Below, piece by piece: positions 1-10,271 of a stretch of DNA of 64,000 nt. Position numbers and translations under genes: made by a program. Each line of letters starts with the position of its first letter. Positions within the stretch are counted from its first letter, which is position 1. The notes under the pieces were generated by a model that saw only the letters and a program-made list of their open reading frames with translations, was not told the origin of the DNA and did not search any database. This stretch comes from Alphaproteobacteria bacterium casp-alpha6 (GTDB taxonomy: Bacteria; Pseudomonadota; Alphaproteobacteria; Rhodobacterales; Rhodobacteraceae): positions 1 to 64,000 of the forward strand of contig LFER01000045.1 of assembly GCA_001510135.1 (NCBI GenBank), given 5' to 3'.

Positions 1-1
1 G

Positions 2-832
2 CGATCCGTCATTGGAATGATGGCTTTTTTGATCTTCATTTTGCCCTTTACCGGTGGCCTGAAAACCTTGAAAACCCGTCGCATAGAAATGCATTTACTG
101 CGTGGCGCATGCGTCGTTTTTGCCAATACGTGTTTTTTTATGGGCTTGGCCTCTATGCCTTTGGCCGATGCAGTCGCCATATTTTTTATAAGTCCATTGG
201 TGATCACTGTTTTTTCAGTTATTTTCCTGCATGAAACAGTTGGGCCGCGACGATGGTCCGCAACCTTTATCGGATTGGCTGGGGTGCTGATTATTGTGCG
301 CCCGGGCACCTCTGCATTTCAGTTTGTATCCTTGTTGCCGATCATGGCGGCAGTGGGATATGCGCTTTTACATATTCTCACGCGGCGCATCGGAGGCACT
401 GAAAGTGCCGCAACCATGACTTTTTATATTCAGCTCACTTTTATTTTTGTCTCCTTTACTGTTGGTCTGAGCGTCGGAGACGGACGCTTTGACGATGGCA
501 GCAATGCCTCTTTGACATTTTTGCTGAGGGAATGGCATAGGCCGGAACTTGGGCATATTTGGATACTCATGCTCCTTGGTGTCGCAAGTACGGGTGGTGG
601 TTTTTTAATATCCTATGCCTATCGGCGCAGTGAAGCGGCCTTTGTTGCGCCCTTTGAATATGTTGCCATGGTGATGGCGATCATCTGGGGATATCTCATT
701 TTCGATGATCTCCCCGATGCAGCCAGTTGGGTTGGTATGATCCTGATTATTGCGTCTGGTTTGTATATGGTGTTTCGTGACATCCAATTGCGCCCAAACC
801 TGACGGGCAACCGACCAAAACTGAGACGATGA
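2..832 (+). CDS. DMT/EamA-family permease, 5' end cut by window edge
   Basis: Inner-membrane permease of the drug/metabolite transporter superfamily; the substrate cannot be read from sequence. The frame is open from base 2, with residues RSVIG before the first ATG at 17, so the true start lies outside the window. What remains is most of a two-repeat EamA protein: alternating hydrophobic helices, the motif LHETVGPRRW closing the first repeat, and a second repeat ending in a basic tail. One or two N-terminal helices are missing, judged against the usual length of about 300 residues. Its stop overlaps or abuts the cyclodeaminase-like gene that follows, suggesting co-transcription. The family call is secure; any substrate would be a guess. 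Confidence 0.85.
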   Translation, partial: RSVIGMMAFLIFILPFTGGLKTLKTRRIEMHLLRGACVVFANTCFFMGLASMPLADAVAIFFISPLVITVFSVIFLHETVGPRRWSATFIGLAGVLIIVRPGTSAFQFVSLLPIMAAVGYALLHILTRRIGGTESAATMTFYIQLTFIFVSFTVGLSVGDGRFDDGSNASLTFLLREWHRPELGHIWILMLLGVASTGGGFLISYAYRRSEAAFVAPFEYVAMVMAIIWGYLIFDDLPDAASWVGMILIIASGLYMVFRDIQLRPNLTGNRPKLRR

Positions 833-843
833 AAAGGGCCATC

Positions 844-1761
844 ATGACTATTCCACAGATTTCATTTGAAGAGGGTGAGGCAGCGCTTGACTGGCACGGT
901 GTGATTGCGGCGCTAAAAGAAGGCCATACTCTTCCGAAGGCTGAAATTGGCGATACGTTTTTATATCGTAATCCCGATACGCTTTTGTCACGGTCTGCTT
1001 TTATTGATGGGCTCGGAATTGCCGTGAAGTCGGCGACCGTTTTTCCCAAAAATCCCGACCGTGGCAAACCGATGATCAACGGTGCAGTCAGCCTATTTTC
1101 AGACGAGGATGGGACATTGCAGGCACTGATTGATTTTCATCTCGTGACAAAATGGAAAACTGCCGGAGACAGTCTTTTGGCAGCCAGCCGGCTTGCGCGC
1201 GAAGATAGCAAAACTATTCTGATCGTTGGAGCGGGGACTGTGGGACGATCCCTGCGGGAGGCCTATGGCGCCTATTTTCCAGACGCAAGGTTTACTGTTT
1301 GGAACAGAACGCGCAGCGCGGCGGAAGTGATGGCGCAGGATGATCCGCGCATGGATGTGGCCGATACCCTTCAAGACGCCATGAAGGCGGCGGATATTAT
1401 AAGCTGCGCAACGATGTCGACAGAGCCGCTCATCAAAGGCGAATGGCTGCGTGCAGGACAACATATTGATCTCATCGGTGCCTACAGGCCAGACATGCGC
1501 GAAGCGGATGATGAGGCTTTGTTACGTGCGCGGATATTTGTGGACAGCTACGAAACGACCTTGGGACATATCGGAGAGATCAAAATTCCGCTAGAAAATG
1601 GCATTATTGGGCGTGGTGACATCGTGGCGGATTACTATGACATGGCAGCGTTCAAACGTACTTCAAACGACGAGATTACATTGTTCAAAAATGGTGGTGG
1701 GGCACATCTTGATCTGATGACGTCAAAATTCATTTTAGACAGGTGGCATGTATCGCCATGA
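844..1761 (+). CDS. Ornithine cyclodeaminase / mu-crystallin family protein
   Basis: NAD(P)-dependent enzyme of the ornithine cyclodeaminase/mu-crystallin family, which also includes ketimine reductases and amino-acid dehydrogenases; the substrate is not assignable. The Rossmann glycine motif GAGTVG lies near residues 129-134, and the KSAT and GDTFLYR segments of the N-terminal substrate domain are present. Length (305 residues) fits the family. The start at 844 has AAAAGGG about 5 bases upstream; an ATG at 829, which forms ATGA with the preceding stop, is an alternative. It sits between a permease and a hydrolase in a tightly spaced run, compatible with uptake and catabolism of an amino-acid-like compound, which is inference. 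Confidence 0.85.
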   Translation: MTIPQISFEEGEAALDWHGVIAALKEGHTLPKAEIGDTFLYRNPDTLLSRSAFIDGLGIAVKSATVFPKNPDRGKPMINGAVSLFSDEDGTLQALIDFHLVTKWKTAGDSLLAASRLAREDSKTILIVGAGTVGRSLREAYGAYFPDARFTVWNRTRSAAEVMAQDDPRMDVADTLQDAMKAADIISCATMSTEPLIKGEWLRAGQHIDLIGAYRPDMREADDEALLRARIFVDSYETTLGHIGEIKIPLENGIIGRGDIVADYYDMAAFKRTSNDEITLFKNGGGAHLDLMTSKFILDRWHVSP

Positions 1762-2669
1762 TTTGGCTGTTGATCTTGGTTGCAAAAATTGCCGCGCTGC
1801 CGTTTTTAGCAGATTATGCCCGCCTCAAAATGGATGATAGGGCGCGCGGGGATGCGCCTGGAAAATTCATTAAATTGCGTCGCGGTATTACCCATTATCG
1901 AAGATTTGGACCGCAAGAGGGACCACTGGTGGTCTGCCTACATGGGCTGACCACACCGTCTTTTGTATTTGAAGGGATCGCGGAGGCTTACGTCAAAAAA
2001 GGGTATCGTGTGTTGGTATATGATCACTATGGGCGGGGGTATTCGGACCGGCCCGTGGGATTGCAGAACCGGGCATTTTTTGTTCACCACCTTGAAGAGT
2101 TATTGGACGCCTTGGGCGAAGACGGCTCTTTTGATCTTGTGGGATATTCCATGGGGGGCTGGATTGCGTCAGCTTATGGCGCTGATCATCCGGAACGGAT
2201 TAAACGCCTGATCCTTTTGGCACCGGCAGGAATGGGGACAAATTTGGGGTGGGCGGCGCTATTGGTGCGCCATGTTCCCTTGATCGGGGATTGGGTGTTT
2301 ATGTCCACTTATGCGGCCCAGCATCGCAGAGGAACCGAAAAAGACCGCGCCAAACATTCTTATGTGGAATATGTGGTTGAGCGTCAACAAAGAGAGCTGA
2401 ACTATCGCGGCTTTTTACCGTCTGTTCTGTCTTCGTTGCGCGGTGTGCTGGCGGCATCAACTCAGAGCGAACATAAAGCCCTTCAGGAGGCCGGAACCGA
2501 TGTTCTCGCCATATGGGGAGAGGTGGATGTTGTGATCCCCCTGTCTTGCAAAGAGAAAATGTCTCTGTGGAACCGGAACGCCAAACATGTCGTTATTAAT
2601 GGTGCAGACCATGGGTTGACCTATACACATGTGCCCGCTGTTATGGATGCAATTGCTCAGACGGGCTGA
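1758..2669 (+). CDS. Alpha/beta hydrolase
   Basis: Serine hydrolase of the alpha/beta fold with a hydrophobic N-terminal segment that may anchor it in the membrane. The nucleophile elbow GYSMGG puts the catalytic serine near residue 131. An oxyanion-hole HG motif (LHGLT) lies near residue 61. GEVDVVIP carries the likely acid and GADHGLTY the likely catalytic histidine. ATG 1758 overlaps the stop of the cyclodeaminase-like gene in an ATGA arrangement, so I prefer it to the in-frame GTG at 1743. The 3' end overlaps the convergent MFS gene by 13 bases. Substrate unknown. Confidence 0.85.
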   Translation: MIWLLILVAKIAALPFLADYARLKMDDRARGDAPGKFIKLRRGITHYRRFGPQEGPLVVCLHGLTTPSFVFEGIAEAYVKKGYRVLVYDHYGRGYSDRPVGLQNRAFFVHHLEELLDALGEDGSFDLVGYSMGGWIASAYGADHPERIKRLILLAPAGMGTNLGWAALLVRHVPLIGDWVFMSTYAAQHRRGTEKDRAKHSYVEYVVERQQRELNYRGFLPSVLSSLRGVLAASTQSEHKALQEAGTDVLAIWGEVDVVIPLSCKEKMSLWNRNAKHVVINGADHGLTYTHVPAVMDAIAQTG

Positions 2670-3898
2670 ACCTTGGACAAGGGACGTTCCTGAATGGGCA
2701 GATGGATTAGGGCACTAAAGGCGCTTACGGCGATTCCAAGCCACCACACCAGCTCATAGTTTCCGTAAACATCATAAAGCCGCCCTCCGAGCCAAACGCC
2801 CACGAACCCGCCGAGTTGATGGGAAAAGAAGATGATCCCGTAAAGTGTCCCCATATAGCGCAACCCGTAGACATATCCGATCAAACCACTGGTGAGGGGA
2901 ACAGAGGCCAACCAAACAGCCCCTAACCCCGCAGAAAAGAGCAAAACACTGAGCGGGGTCATTGGCAAAAGAATAAACGCAGTCGCCATGACGGTACGCG
3001 CCAGATAAATGGCAGACAAAAGATATTTCTTTGGATATCGGTCCCCAAGATAACCTGCTGCAAGTGTACCGATGATGTTAAAAAGCCCAATCACTGCGAT
3101 GGCTGCTGCCCCCAATGCAGAGGTCGACGCAATCCCTAGACCCTCCAGCAGCCCGCCAACGGCAATAGGCCCGCAGGATTCCGCGACAAATGCTGGAAAA
3201 TGGCTGGTCATGAAAGCCAGAAAATAACCGCAACTGAAAAACCCCAAGAACAACATTCCAAAACTTGGGTCACTGCAGGCCTTTTTCAAATTATGTCGCA
3301 AAGTATCTTCGAGATCGGTCCTGGCAATATGCGAAGGTGCGCGCATGAAGGGTAAGAGCATCAAGACTGCGAGGATACTTCCAGCATAAATGATAAAGAT
3401 TGTCTGCCAGACCATCATTGACAACAACCAAGAGGCCACGAGCGGGCCAACCACCTGACCACCGCTTCCTGCAACTGTGGCAACAGCAAGTGACATGCTG
3501 CGGTTTTCATCACTGCTTGCCCGTCCAACAACTGCAAGCACCACACCAAAACCTGTGCCTGCCACTCCAAAACCAATCAAGATTTCGTAAAACTGATGCT
3601 CTATGGGGCTAATGGCACCTGCTGAAAGAATAAGTCCAAGGGCATAGATGAGTGCCCCTATGATAATAGCACGCCTGTCACCGATTTTTTCTGCTATGGC
3701 TCCAAAAATTGGCTGGCCTATGCCCCACGACAGATTTTGTATCGCCAAGGCCAGCGAAAATTCTGCTCTTAGCCAGTCAAATTCTGTTGAAATCGGAATT
3801 TGAAACAACCCGAATGATGCTCTTATCGCGAAGCTGACCAAAATAATGATGCAGCCGATCATCAACACGGGTGTAAACAATTTGCTTGATGTGGTCAT
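2657..3898 (-). CDS. Major facilitator superfamily transporter
   Basis: Twelve-helix MFS permease (413 residues), resembling the oxalate/formate-antiporter-like branch in its opening ASFGLFQIPI segment and in the first-repeat GDRRA loop, a variant of the MFS motif A. The second half carries LAAGYLGDRYPKKYLL, another motif-A-like loop after helix 8. Substrate unknown; small organic acids are a common guess for this branch but nothing here proves it. It is transcribed toward the hydrolase and its 3' end overlaps that gene by 13 bases. The promoter must lie in the short gap before zapE, which is transcribed divergently. Confidence 0.85.
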   Translation of the reverse strand: MTTSSKLFTPVLMIGCIIILVSFAIRASFGLFQIPISTEFDWLRAEFSLALAIQNLSWGIGQPIFGAIAEKIGDRRAIIIGALIYALGLILSAGAISPIEHQFYEILIGFGVAGTGFGVVLAVVGRASSDENRSMSLAVATVAGSGGQVVGPLVASWLLSMMVWQTIFIIYAGSILAVLMLLPFMRAPSHIARTDLEDTLRHNLKKACSDPSFGMLFLGFFSCGYFLAFMTSHFPAFVAESCGPIAVGGLLEGLGIASTSALGAAAIAVIGLFNIIGTLAAGYLGDRYPKKYLLSAIYLARTVMATAFILLPMTPLSVLLFSAGLGAVWLASVPLTSGLIGYVYGLRYMGTLYGIIFFSHQLGGFVGVWLGGRLYDVYGNYELVWWLGIAVSAFSALIHLPIQERPLSKVQPV

Positions 3899-3997
3899 GT
3901 CACGTTTCTTAATGGTCTACCGGGTCTGCTTTTAGCCGGTTCAATTCAAGATGATAAGCAAGGCAGAGGACTTTCTTTTGCCTGCATTCGGCTGTAA

Positions 3998-5062
3998 GTG
4001 GCGGATATGGTCAAAATTTCCGAAATCTACGATGGCTTAGTAACCTCTGGTGAAATATTTCGCAATGAGGCACAGATTAGCGTTTTGCCGCATTTGGATG
4101 CGTTGAAAACTGAACTCGAGCAGCCAGTGAAAAAATCATTGTTTCGCAAGGCGCCGCCGCCCCCAAAGGGACTATATATCTGGGGCGGCGTTGGGACAGG
4201 TAAATCGTTTCTAATGGATTTATTCGCGGCAAATGTTGATGTGCCGGCTCGCAGAGTGCATTTTCACGCCTTTATGCAAGAGGTGCAAAACGCCCTTCAC
4301 ATCGCCCGTGCGGCAAGTGAACAGGATGCATTGAATGTTGTGGCGCGCAATCTTTCCAAAGGTCTCCGCCTTTTGGCGCTGGACGAAATGCAGATCAAGG
4401 ATATTGCGGACGCTATGATCGTAGGGCGTCTTTTTACCTTGATGCGCGAAGATGGCGTTGTTTGTGTGACCACGTCCAACAGGCCCCCAGACGATCTTTA
4501 TAAAGACGGGTTGAATCGTCAGCTTTTCCTTCCCTTTATCGCCTATTTAAAAGAGCATCTCATCGTGCATGACATGCAAAGCGAAACTGATTTCCGCCAG
4601 AATCGAATGTCTGGTGCGCAAGTCTATTTTACGCCGCTTAACTCTGTGTCCTCTCAGGGGGTAGAGGAGCTGTGGCGGGATCTAACAGGCGGGCGCGACA
4701 TCCGCCATTCATTACAGGTCAAAGGGCGGTCATTGGACATCCCGCGCTACCATAACGGTGTGGGGCGTTTGAGCTTTTATGACCTGTGCGGGAAACCTTT
4801 GGGGCCCGCAGATTACCTGACATTGGCAGAGGCATTAAGAGTCATCGTGATTGACGATATTCCTCAACTGGGACGGCATAACTTTAATGAAGCAAAGCGA
4901 TTCGTAACTTTGATCGACGCGCTTTATGAGTCCAAAACGCGCCTAATCTGTTCTGCTGCCGCATTACCTGAAATGCTCTACCTTGAGGGGGAAGGTGTGT
5001 TTGAATTTGAACGCACTGCAAGCCGGCTGAGGGAAATGCAGTCAGCAGATTGGACGTCTTGA
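3998..5062 (+). CDS. zapE: Cell division protein ZapE (AFG1-type ATPase)
   Basis: AAA+-related ATPase of the ZapE/AFG1 family. In E. coli ZapE associates with the Z ring; the mitochondrial homologue acts in protein quality control. Walker A (GGVGTGKS, residues 63-70) and Walker B (LLALDEMQ, about 125-132) are present, along with family signatures VHFHAFMQEV and TSNRPPDDLY. The C-terminal IPQLGRHNFNEAKRF is also typical. Length (354 residues) matches. The GTG at 3998 is the longest start; an ATG three codons downstream (4007) is equally possible. It stands alone between an MFS gene and a LysM gene. Confidence 0.93.
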   Translation: MADMVKISEIYDGLVTSGEIFRNEAQISVLPHLDALKTELEQPVKKSLFRKAPPPPKGLYIWGGVGTGKSFLMDLFAANVDVPARRVHFHAFMQEVQNALHIARAASEQDALNVVARNLSKGLRLLALDEMQIKDIADAMIVGRLFTLMREDGVVCVTTSNRPPDDLYKDGLNRQLFLPFIAYLKEHLIVHDMQSETDFRQNRMSGAQVYFTPLNSVSSQGVEELWRDLTGGRDIRHSLQVKGRSLDIPRYHNGVGRLSFYDLCGKPLGPADYLTLAEALRVIVIDDIPQLGRHNFNEAKRFVTLIDALYESKTRLICSAAALPEMLYLEGEGVFEFERTASRLREMQSADWTS

Positions 5063-5113
5063 TATAGGTGGCTCAGCGGTCTGTCAGGCGTCTTCAGAAA
5101 AACGATGGTGCGC

Positions 5114-5803
5114 TTAAAGAACGGGGATATAAAGTGTGAGACCCGCCGAGACGGAATCAGGGTTTTTGAGTTTGTCCCGATTTGCCCAGAAAATATCCTC
5201 AAGCGCCGAAGGATCCCCGTAATAATAATAGGCAATTCCCGCGAGGCTTTCATTCGGGCGGACTTCATGCGTGCGCCCCTCTCTCAAAGAAATGATTTCA
5301 GCGCTATTGGCTAAGGTGGCAAGCAACATTGTGGTGTCCAGTTTCCCCTCAGCTGTGCGCCATCCCGAAGGAACGGTGATTGCGCCGCTGGCTTCGGCCT
5401 GATCCAAAAGCAGATCGATCTGCGCTCCTGTCATTTTTTGTTCAAGTGCCGCTGAGATCAGGTCGAGCAGCCCACCCACAGCTGGATTGGATCTGATCGT
5501 TGGGCGCGACGCGGTGCCTTGAAGCTTTGGTCCGTTTTGCAATGTGCTAAGCGTTACTGGGTTAACCTTGCGTATAGATGCATTGGGTTCACTCAGGGAA
5601 AGGGTAGGGGAGGATGCGCTTTTTATGTCAGTCCCGCTCATCAGGGCGAAGGACCTGCTTACCTCTTCTTCCGGCGTGTATTGTGTCACAGGTGATGGTT
5701 CAATGACCTTGACATAATTGCTGTTTTTGTGACCTGGCTGAAATGCCAATAAGGCTGTTGTAATGCCTAAAAACGCAATGGTGATCAGTACGGCTTGTAT
5801 CAT
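5114..5803 (-). CDS. LysM-domain protein, membrane-anchored
   Basis: Envelope protein with an N-terminal hydrophobic segment (IQAVLITIAFLGITTALLAF), a low-complexity linker and a C-terminal LysM domain. The LysM runs from about 'RPNESLAGIAYYYYGD' to the end at IPVL, and LysM folds bind peptidoglycan. The middle region (about residues 100-150) is not recognised. The likely start is ATG 5803, with an in-frame TTG two codons upstream. The protein ends right after the LysM, so it is probably a periplasmic wall-binding protein tethered to the inner membrane. Neighbours give no hint of a partner. Confidence 0.75.
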   Translation of the reverse strand: MIQAVLITIAFLGITTALLAFQPGHKNSNYVKVIEPSPVTQYTPEEEVSRSFALMSGTDIKSASSPTLSLSEPNASIRKVNPVTLSTLQNGPKLQGTASRPTIRSNPAVGGLLDLISAALEQKMTGAQIDLLLDQAEASGAITVPSGWRTAEGKLDTTMLLATLANSAEIISLREGRTHEVRPNESLAGIAYYYYGDPSALEDIFWANRDKLKNPDSVSAGLTLYIPVL

Positions 5804-5983
5804 GCGCAACCCGCTATTAAAGTGTTTCAGTCATTGCCTCATGACGAATATTTTTTACCAATTTTGGACCGTGTTAACGGTATTACTACAGTCGGTAGAC
5901 TGACTGCCCAAATCTATGGTTTTCTCCTAACTTTAGTCAAAAGATAGTATATTAGTATTGATACCGTCAATCTAAAGAAGAGA

Positions 5984-6008
5984 AAAAGAGCCGAATTCCT
6001 ACTCTTTT
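5984..6008 (-). terminator. Possible intrinsic terminator of folC
   Basis: On the minus strand AAAAGAG pairs with CTCTTTT across an 11-base loop containing the folC stop codon, and a pyrimidine run (TTTCTCTTC) follows. The stem is AU-rich and the loop long, so strength is doubtful. Confidence 0.35.
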
Positions 6009-7285
6009 GGCTGATTATTTTGTCTCAAAATTTCACCGGCGAGGTAGAGGGAACCACAAAGCAAGATCCGTGCATTAGGATCTTTTTGGATTACCGTCTG
6101 AATTGCGTTGCCGATGGTTTGGGCAGCCATGGAATGCATCCCCGCGGCACGGGCTTTGCCGACCGTTTCTTCAGCTGAAAGCGTATTAATTTCATTTGGA
6201 ATGGACACACCGATCAGTCCGTCAACATGGGCACTAAAGGGTTTAAGATATCCCAATATGTCCTTGGTATTGAGCATTCCACAAATCAGGTAGGTTGATT
6301 TTTTCGGAAGCGTCGCAATATGGGCAGCCAAGGCTTCGCCTGCCGCGGGATTGTGACCGCCATCGAGCCAAAGTTCGGCGTTACCTGCAAGTTCTACTAA
6401 TCTTCCTGACAAAAGGCGTTGCATTCTTGCGGGCCATTGTGCCTGTGTCATGGCTCCGTCAAGCGCTTCTTGATCAATATTGAGATGTCGGAGCGCTGCA
6501 ATAGACATACCTGCATTTGAGATTTGATGCGCTCCGGGAAGGACGGGCAGCGGAAGATCACACAGACCGGTTTCATCTTGAAAAATTAAACGATCACTTT
6601 CACGAAAAACATGCCAGTGTTGACCGTAGGCAATTATGGGCGCGCGGCGTTTTTCTGCCACCTCTTCAATCACATCCATAGCCTCTTGCGGCTGAGGACC
6701 GACGACAACAGGGACATCTTTCTTGATGATACCTGCTTTTTCAAACGCGATTTTAGCAAGCGTGTTGCCCAAAAAATGTTCATGATCGATAGAAATGGGC
6801 GTAATGACGCAGAGTTTGGGCCGCTCTACCACATTGGTTGCATCTAACCGTCCGCCCAGCCCAACTTCGAGAAGCGTGTAATCTGCATCAGCACGTGCCA
6901 TTGCCAAGAGTGCTGCACAGGTTGTTATTTCGAAATAGGTGATCTGGTCGGGCCCGTTTGCAATGTAACATTCGTCTAAAATGGTGCTCAGCATGTCTTC
7001 TGAAATAATCTTTCCCGAAATACGGATGCGTTCATGAAACCGTTCAAGGTGGGGGGAGGTATAGGCGTGTGCAGAGAGGCCTGCCGCCTCAATCCCGGCT
7101 CGGATCATGGCAAGTGTGCTGCCCTTGCCATTTGTTCCGGCGATATGAATCACAGGAGGAAGCGATTTTTCCGGAGATCCTATGCGATCAAGAAGTCTCC
7201 ACACCCGATCGAGTGTCAAATCCATGACTTTGGGATGCAGTGACATCATCCGCTGTAGGATGACGTCAGAGGTGAGCGCGCTCAT
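5999..7285 (-). CDS. folC: Bifunctional folylpolyglutamate/dihydrofolate synthase
   Basis: Cytoplasmic ligase adding glutamate to dihydropteroate and to reduced folates with ATP. The P-loop is GTNGKGS (residues 50-56), followed by the family segments [15 protein letters not shown] and [25 protein letters not shown], the Mur-ligase-like C-domain motif, is also present. At 428 residues it is full length. Its ATG overlaps the accD stop in ATGA form, so the two are translationally coupled; accD-folC adjacency is common in alpha- and other proteobacteria. A weak terminator may follow. Confidence 0.97.
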   Translation of the reverse strand: MSALTSDVILQRMMSLHPKVMDLTLDRVWRLLDRIGSPEKSLPPVIHIAGTNGKGSTLAMIRAGIEAAGLSAHAYTSPHLERFHERIRISGKIISEDMLSTILDECYIANGPDQITYFEITTCAALLAMARADADYTLLEVGLGGRLDATNVVERPKLCVITPISIDHEHFLGNTLAKIAFEKAGIIKKDVPVVVGPQPQEAMDVIEEVAEKRRAPIIAYGQHWHVFRESDRLIFQDETGLCDLPLPVLPGAHQISNAGMSIAALRHLNIDQEALDGAMTQAQWPARMQRLLSGRLVELAGNAELWLDGGHNPAAGEALAAHIATLPKKSTYLICGMLNTKDILGYLKPFSAHVDGLIGVSIPNEINTLSAEETVGKARAAGMHSMAAQTIGNAIQTVIQKDPNARILLCGSLYLAGEILRQNNQPKE

Positions 7286-8235
7286 TTAGGATGAGCTTCT
7301 TTTTCTGGTGAGGCGGAGAGCTTTTTCTTCTCCTCTGCGGGGTCAACTTCAAGTTCAGGGCTTGGTAGATCAGCAATCACTGCTGGGCTCAGCCCAAGGA
7401 GCAGACGAACAAGTTTAATCAGCTCACCGCGCATTTTGAGACGCGATACCACCATATCCAGCATGCCATGATCTAACAAATACTCAGCCCTCTGGAAGCC
7501 CTCGGGTAGCTTTTCACGGATGGTTTGTTCAATAACACGGGGGCCGGCAAAACAGATCAATGCATTTGGCTCTGCGATATGTACATCTCCCAGCATGGCA
7601 TAAGACGCCGTCACCCCACCAGTTGTCGGATGGGTCAACACCACAATATAGGGTAAGTTTGCCTCTTTCAGCATTTGAATGGCAACAGTTGTACGTGGCA
7701 TTTGCATCAGGCTCAAAATACCTTCTTGCATCCGCGCCCCGCCAGCGGCAGAAAATAAAATCAAAGGGCGTTTTAGGTCAACGGCACGCTTCGCCGCAGC
7801 GATGATGGCGTTGCCGACATACATGCCCATTGATCCCCCCATAAATGAAAAATCCTGTGCGGCGGCAACAATCGGTGTGCGACCGATCTCTCCTTCTGCG
7901 ACCAACATAGCCTCATTTTCACCAGTAGACTTCTGCGCTGTTTTCAGACGGTCAGGATATTTCTTTTGATCGCGGAAATGCAAAGGATCCGAAAGAGGAC
8001 TCGGAACATCGATTTCTATAAAAATACCCCCATCAAACAGGCTTTTGAACCGGTCGCGGGGGGTGATGTTCATGTGATGCTCGCACTGAGTGCAGACCTT
8101 GAGGTTATCGCTTAATTCCCGATGAAATAACATAGTGCCGCATTCATCACATTTTGACCAAAGATTTTCTGGCACCTCGCGGCGGGAAAATATGGAATTT
8201 ATCCTTGGACGGACATAGTTGTTTATCCAATTCAT
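7282..8235 (-). CDS. accD: Acetyl-CoA carboxylase carboxyltransferase subunit beta
   Basis: Beta subunit of the carboxyltransferase half of acetyl-CoA carboxylase, the first committed step of fatty-acid synthesis; its partner AccA is not in this window. The N-terminal zinc ribbon has C29, C32, C48 and C51, and the crotonase-fold core carries [12 protein letters not shown] and the [16 protein letters not shown] segment. The start is taken at ATG 8235 ([10 protein letters not shown]), with a GAAGGG element upstream. A longer frame reaches 8295, but the extra 20 residues are not family-like. The C-terminal tail is charged and variable. Coupled to folC by a 4-base overlap. Confidence 0.97.
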   Translation of the reverse strand: MNWINNYVRPRINSIFSRREVPENLWSKCDECGTMLFHRELSDNLKVCTQCEHHMNITPRDRFKSLFDGGIFIEIDVPSPLSDPLHFRDQKKYPDRLKTAQKSTGENEAMLVAEGEIGRTPIVAAAQDFSFMGGSMGMYVGNAIIAAAKRAVDLKRPLILFSAAGGARMQEGILSLMQMPRTTVAIQMLKEANLPYIVVLTHPTTGGVTASYAMLGDVHIAEPNALICFAGPRVIEQTIREKLPEGFQRAEYLLDHGMLDMVVSRLKMRGELIKLVRLLLGLSPAVIADLPSPELEVDPAEEKKKLSASPEKEAHPK

Positions 8236-8356
8236 GTGATCTGGCCTACCCTTCTGCTCTTGCACAGAAATAAGACGGCTCGGTTGAAATTGCAATCTTT
8301 CTTAAGCGATTTTAATGCATCAGTTTATAATATCTTCATTGATCCCTTAAGAGGTT

Positions 8357-9298
8357 TCAGGCCGGTTTGCTGGCTGCCCGCGTCAGTACATCCCAATAAT
8401 TTTGCGCAATTTCCATATCCGGACCATGTCCCTTTTCCAGCATCAGCCTATGCAGTTTAGGGAGATTGCGGCAGGGAACATGCATCACAAGATGATGTTC
8501 TAGATGGAAGTTCACCCAATAGGGGGCAAGAAGCAAACGCATCAACGGTCCCGCTTTGGTCGTGCGCACATTTCGCAGTGGATTCTCTGAAAATTCCACA
8601 ACGCCATGTTCTGCGATGTTTCGCACCCGTAAAACAAGCTGATACCATGTCAGCAAAGGCAGTGCCCAAAATGCAAACCACCACCACCAGGCCCCAAAGG
8701 CCCACATAAACCCAAAAATGACCAGATTGACCAAAACTGCATGCTTTAACTTTGTTCCGGAAAAGGCCTGTGCCAGTTCTTCTTCACTGGGTGTGTGCTC
8801 AAGATCACCGGCAAGTTTCAAGGCAACCATGAATTGCCGTGTGCGTTGCTTGATCCCTGTTATCCCAGAAATATCGCGCAGCAACTTGCGCATCATAGAC
8901 GCACGGGTTGCGGGAAAGGGTCGCGACAGACGAAGGTCTGGGTCGTCTTTGGTTTGTGTGTGGCGGTGGTGTTTCAGATGATAGGTGCGATAGGCGCTCA
9001 GATCAGCGAGAGTAGGGTTTCCACATAGCCATGCCCCCAATATGGTATTCAGTTTTGCTGATCGGAAAAGCGCATTATGCGCCGCCTCATGCATCAAAAT
9101 GGCCAAGCCCAGCTGACGGGATCCGATGATAATCACTGCTAGGGCTGCAGTAAAGACCGATGGCCAGAGCGAAAAGACCATCAATGGTGCAATAATCACT
9201 GCCCAGCAATGTGCCAGCAAAAGAAATCCCCAAAGGTCAGATCGTTCCGCCAAAGGACGGATTTCGTCAGAGGAGAGAAATTTCTTACCAGGCGTCAT
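8357..9298 (-). CDS. Membrane fatty-acid desaturase family protein
   Basis: Di-iron membrane enzyme of the fatty-acid desaturase/hydroxylase superfamily. The three histidine boxes are visible: HEAAH in LMHEAAHNALF, HLKHHRH, and HLEHH near the C-terminus, set between hydrophobic helix pairs. Substrate may be a phospholipid acyl chain; carotenoid ketolases and hydroxylases share the same boxes and cannot be excluded. ATG 9298 has GGTGGGA just upstream; an in-frame GTG at 9307 would add three residues. It follows the CPBP gene on the same strand with a short gap. Confidence 0.88.
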   Translation of the reverse strand: MTPGKKFLSSDEIRPLAERSDLWGFLLLAHCWAVIIAPLMVFSLWPSVFTAALAVIIIGSRQLGLAILMHEAAHNALFRSAKLNTILGAWLCGNPTLADLSAYRTYHLKHHRHTQTKDDPDLRLSRPFPATRASMMRKLLRDISGITGIKQRTRQFMVALKLAGDLEHTPSEEELAQAFSGTKLKHAVLVNLVIFGFMWAFGAWWWWFAFWALPLLTWYQLVLRVRNIAEHGVVEFSENPLRNVRTTKAGPLMRLLLAPYWVNFHLEHHLVMHVPCRNLPKLHRLMLEKGHGPDMEIAQNYWDVLTRAASKPA

Positions 9299-9356
9299 AT
9301 GTCCCACCAGTACCTGCGCCTGATCTTAATAAAATTTAGGTCGTTGTGAACACTGT

Positions 9357-10271
9357 TTATTTCTCTAACGTTACGTCAGAGGACCGCACTTTAAACCGTC
9401 GTCGCCAGATAAAAAATGCGATGGATGCAATGATGGTTTGAAGAACCATTGCCCCTCCAACCAGTGGGGACTGGGGGTCTAGGTCCAGATGAAAAAGCGT
9501 CAATGCGCCAAGCTCATCATCCAATCCGTATATGAATAAAGCCGCAAGGTTGTTGAAAAAATGTAATCCAAAGGCCGCCCCAATATTGCCAAGCCGTAAG
9601 GTCACTGCGCAAAGGATCATGCCGAAAACTGCTGTGGACGCCACATAGGCAAAAGCGTTGGCGCCAAAAGTGGCATAATCAAAATGCAAACACCCGAATA
9701 TGACGGATGGCAAAACAGCGGCCCAAATGAAATTTCCGCCCCTTGCGCTGATGGTTTGTAAAAGATAGCCGCGAAACAGAATTTCTTCGGCACCGATCTG
9801 GATCATTAAAAAGGCCAGCATGGGCAGAGCCCAGAGACACCATAGAGACAAATTATCAATCATATGGCGGCGATAGATATCCTGACCGCTGAGGAAGAGG
9901 TATAGTTGTGTTAGTACTTCCACCGTCAAGATCACAGTAATGACGAAACCCGCTGCTTTCAAAAAATGGAACCAATTGATCTGGTAACTTGGTCCATAAA
10001 GCGCCTGAAGGCGCCGTCTGTGCAGGACACGATTGACGATTGCTACGCCCACCCAAACCGGAAAGAAACTAAGCAACATCACTGCAAGCCCCTGAGGGGA
10101 TCGCGACAGCATGATCTCGTAAAGATCGATCCCCTTGTAAACCAATAAGGAGGTCATGCCAAAAATGAGTGCAAAATAAACGATAACAATTAACAGCATC
10201 CCCAAAAGAATGCGCCAAATCTGATTGCGCTCAGTTGCGTGACGAAAAAAGCTCTGTTGTAATTCACTCAT
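9357..10271 (-). CDS. CPBP-family intramembrane metalloprotease
   Basis: Polytopic membrane protein of the CPBP (CAAX protease and bacteriocin-processing, Abi) family. The signature motifs are present in order: EEILFRG (EExxxR), FGCLHFDY (FxxxH) and HFFNN (HxxxN), all in predicted helices of the C-terminal half. Length is 304 residues from ATG 10271; an in-frame TTG at 10280 would add three residues. Bacterial members have varied roles and this one's substrate is unknown. It is divergent from ilvD, so the roughly 100-base gap between them must hold both promoters. Confidence 0.88.
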   Translation of the reverse strand: MSELQQSFFRHATERNQIWRILLGMLLIVIVYFALIFGMTSLLVYKGIDLYEIMLSRSPQGLAVMLLSFFPVWVGVAIVNRVLHRRRLQALYGPSYQINWFHFLKAAGFVITVILTVEVLTQLYLFLSGQDIYRRHMIDNLSLWCLWALPMLAFLMIQIGAEEILFRGYLLQTISARGGNFIWAAVLPSVIFGCLHFDYATFGANAFAYVASTAVFGMILCAVTLRLGNIGAAFGLHFFNNLAALFIYGLDDELGALTLFHLDLDPQSPLVGGAMVLQTIIASIAFFIWRRRFKVRSSDVTLEK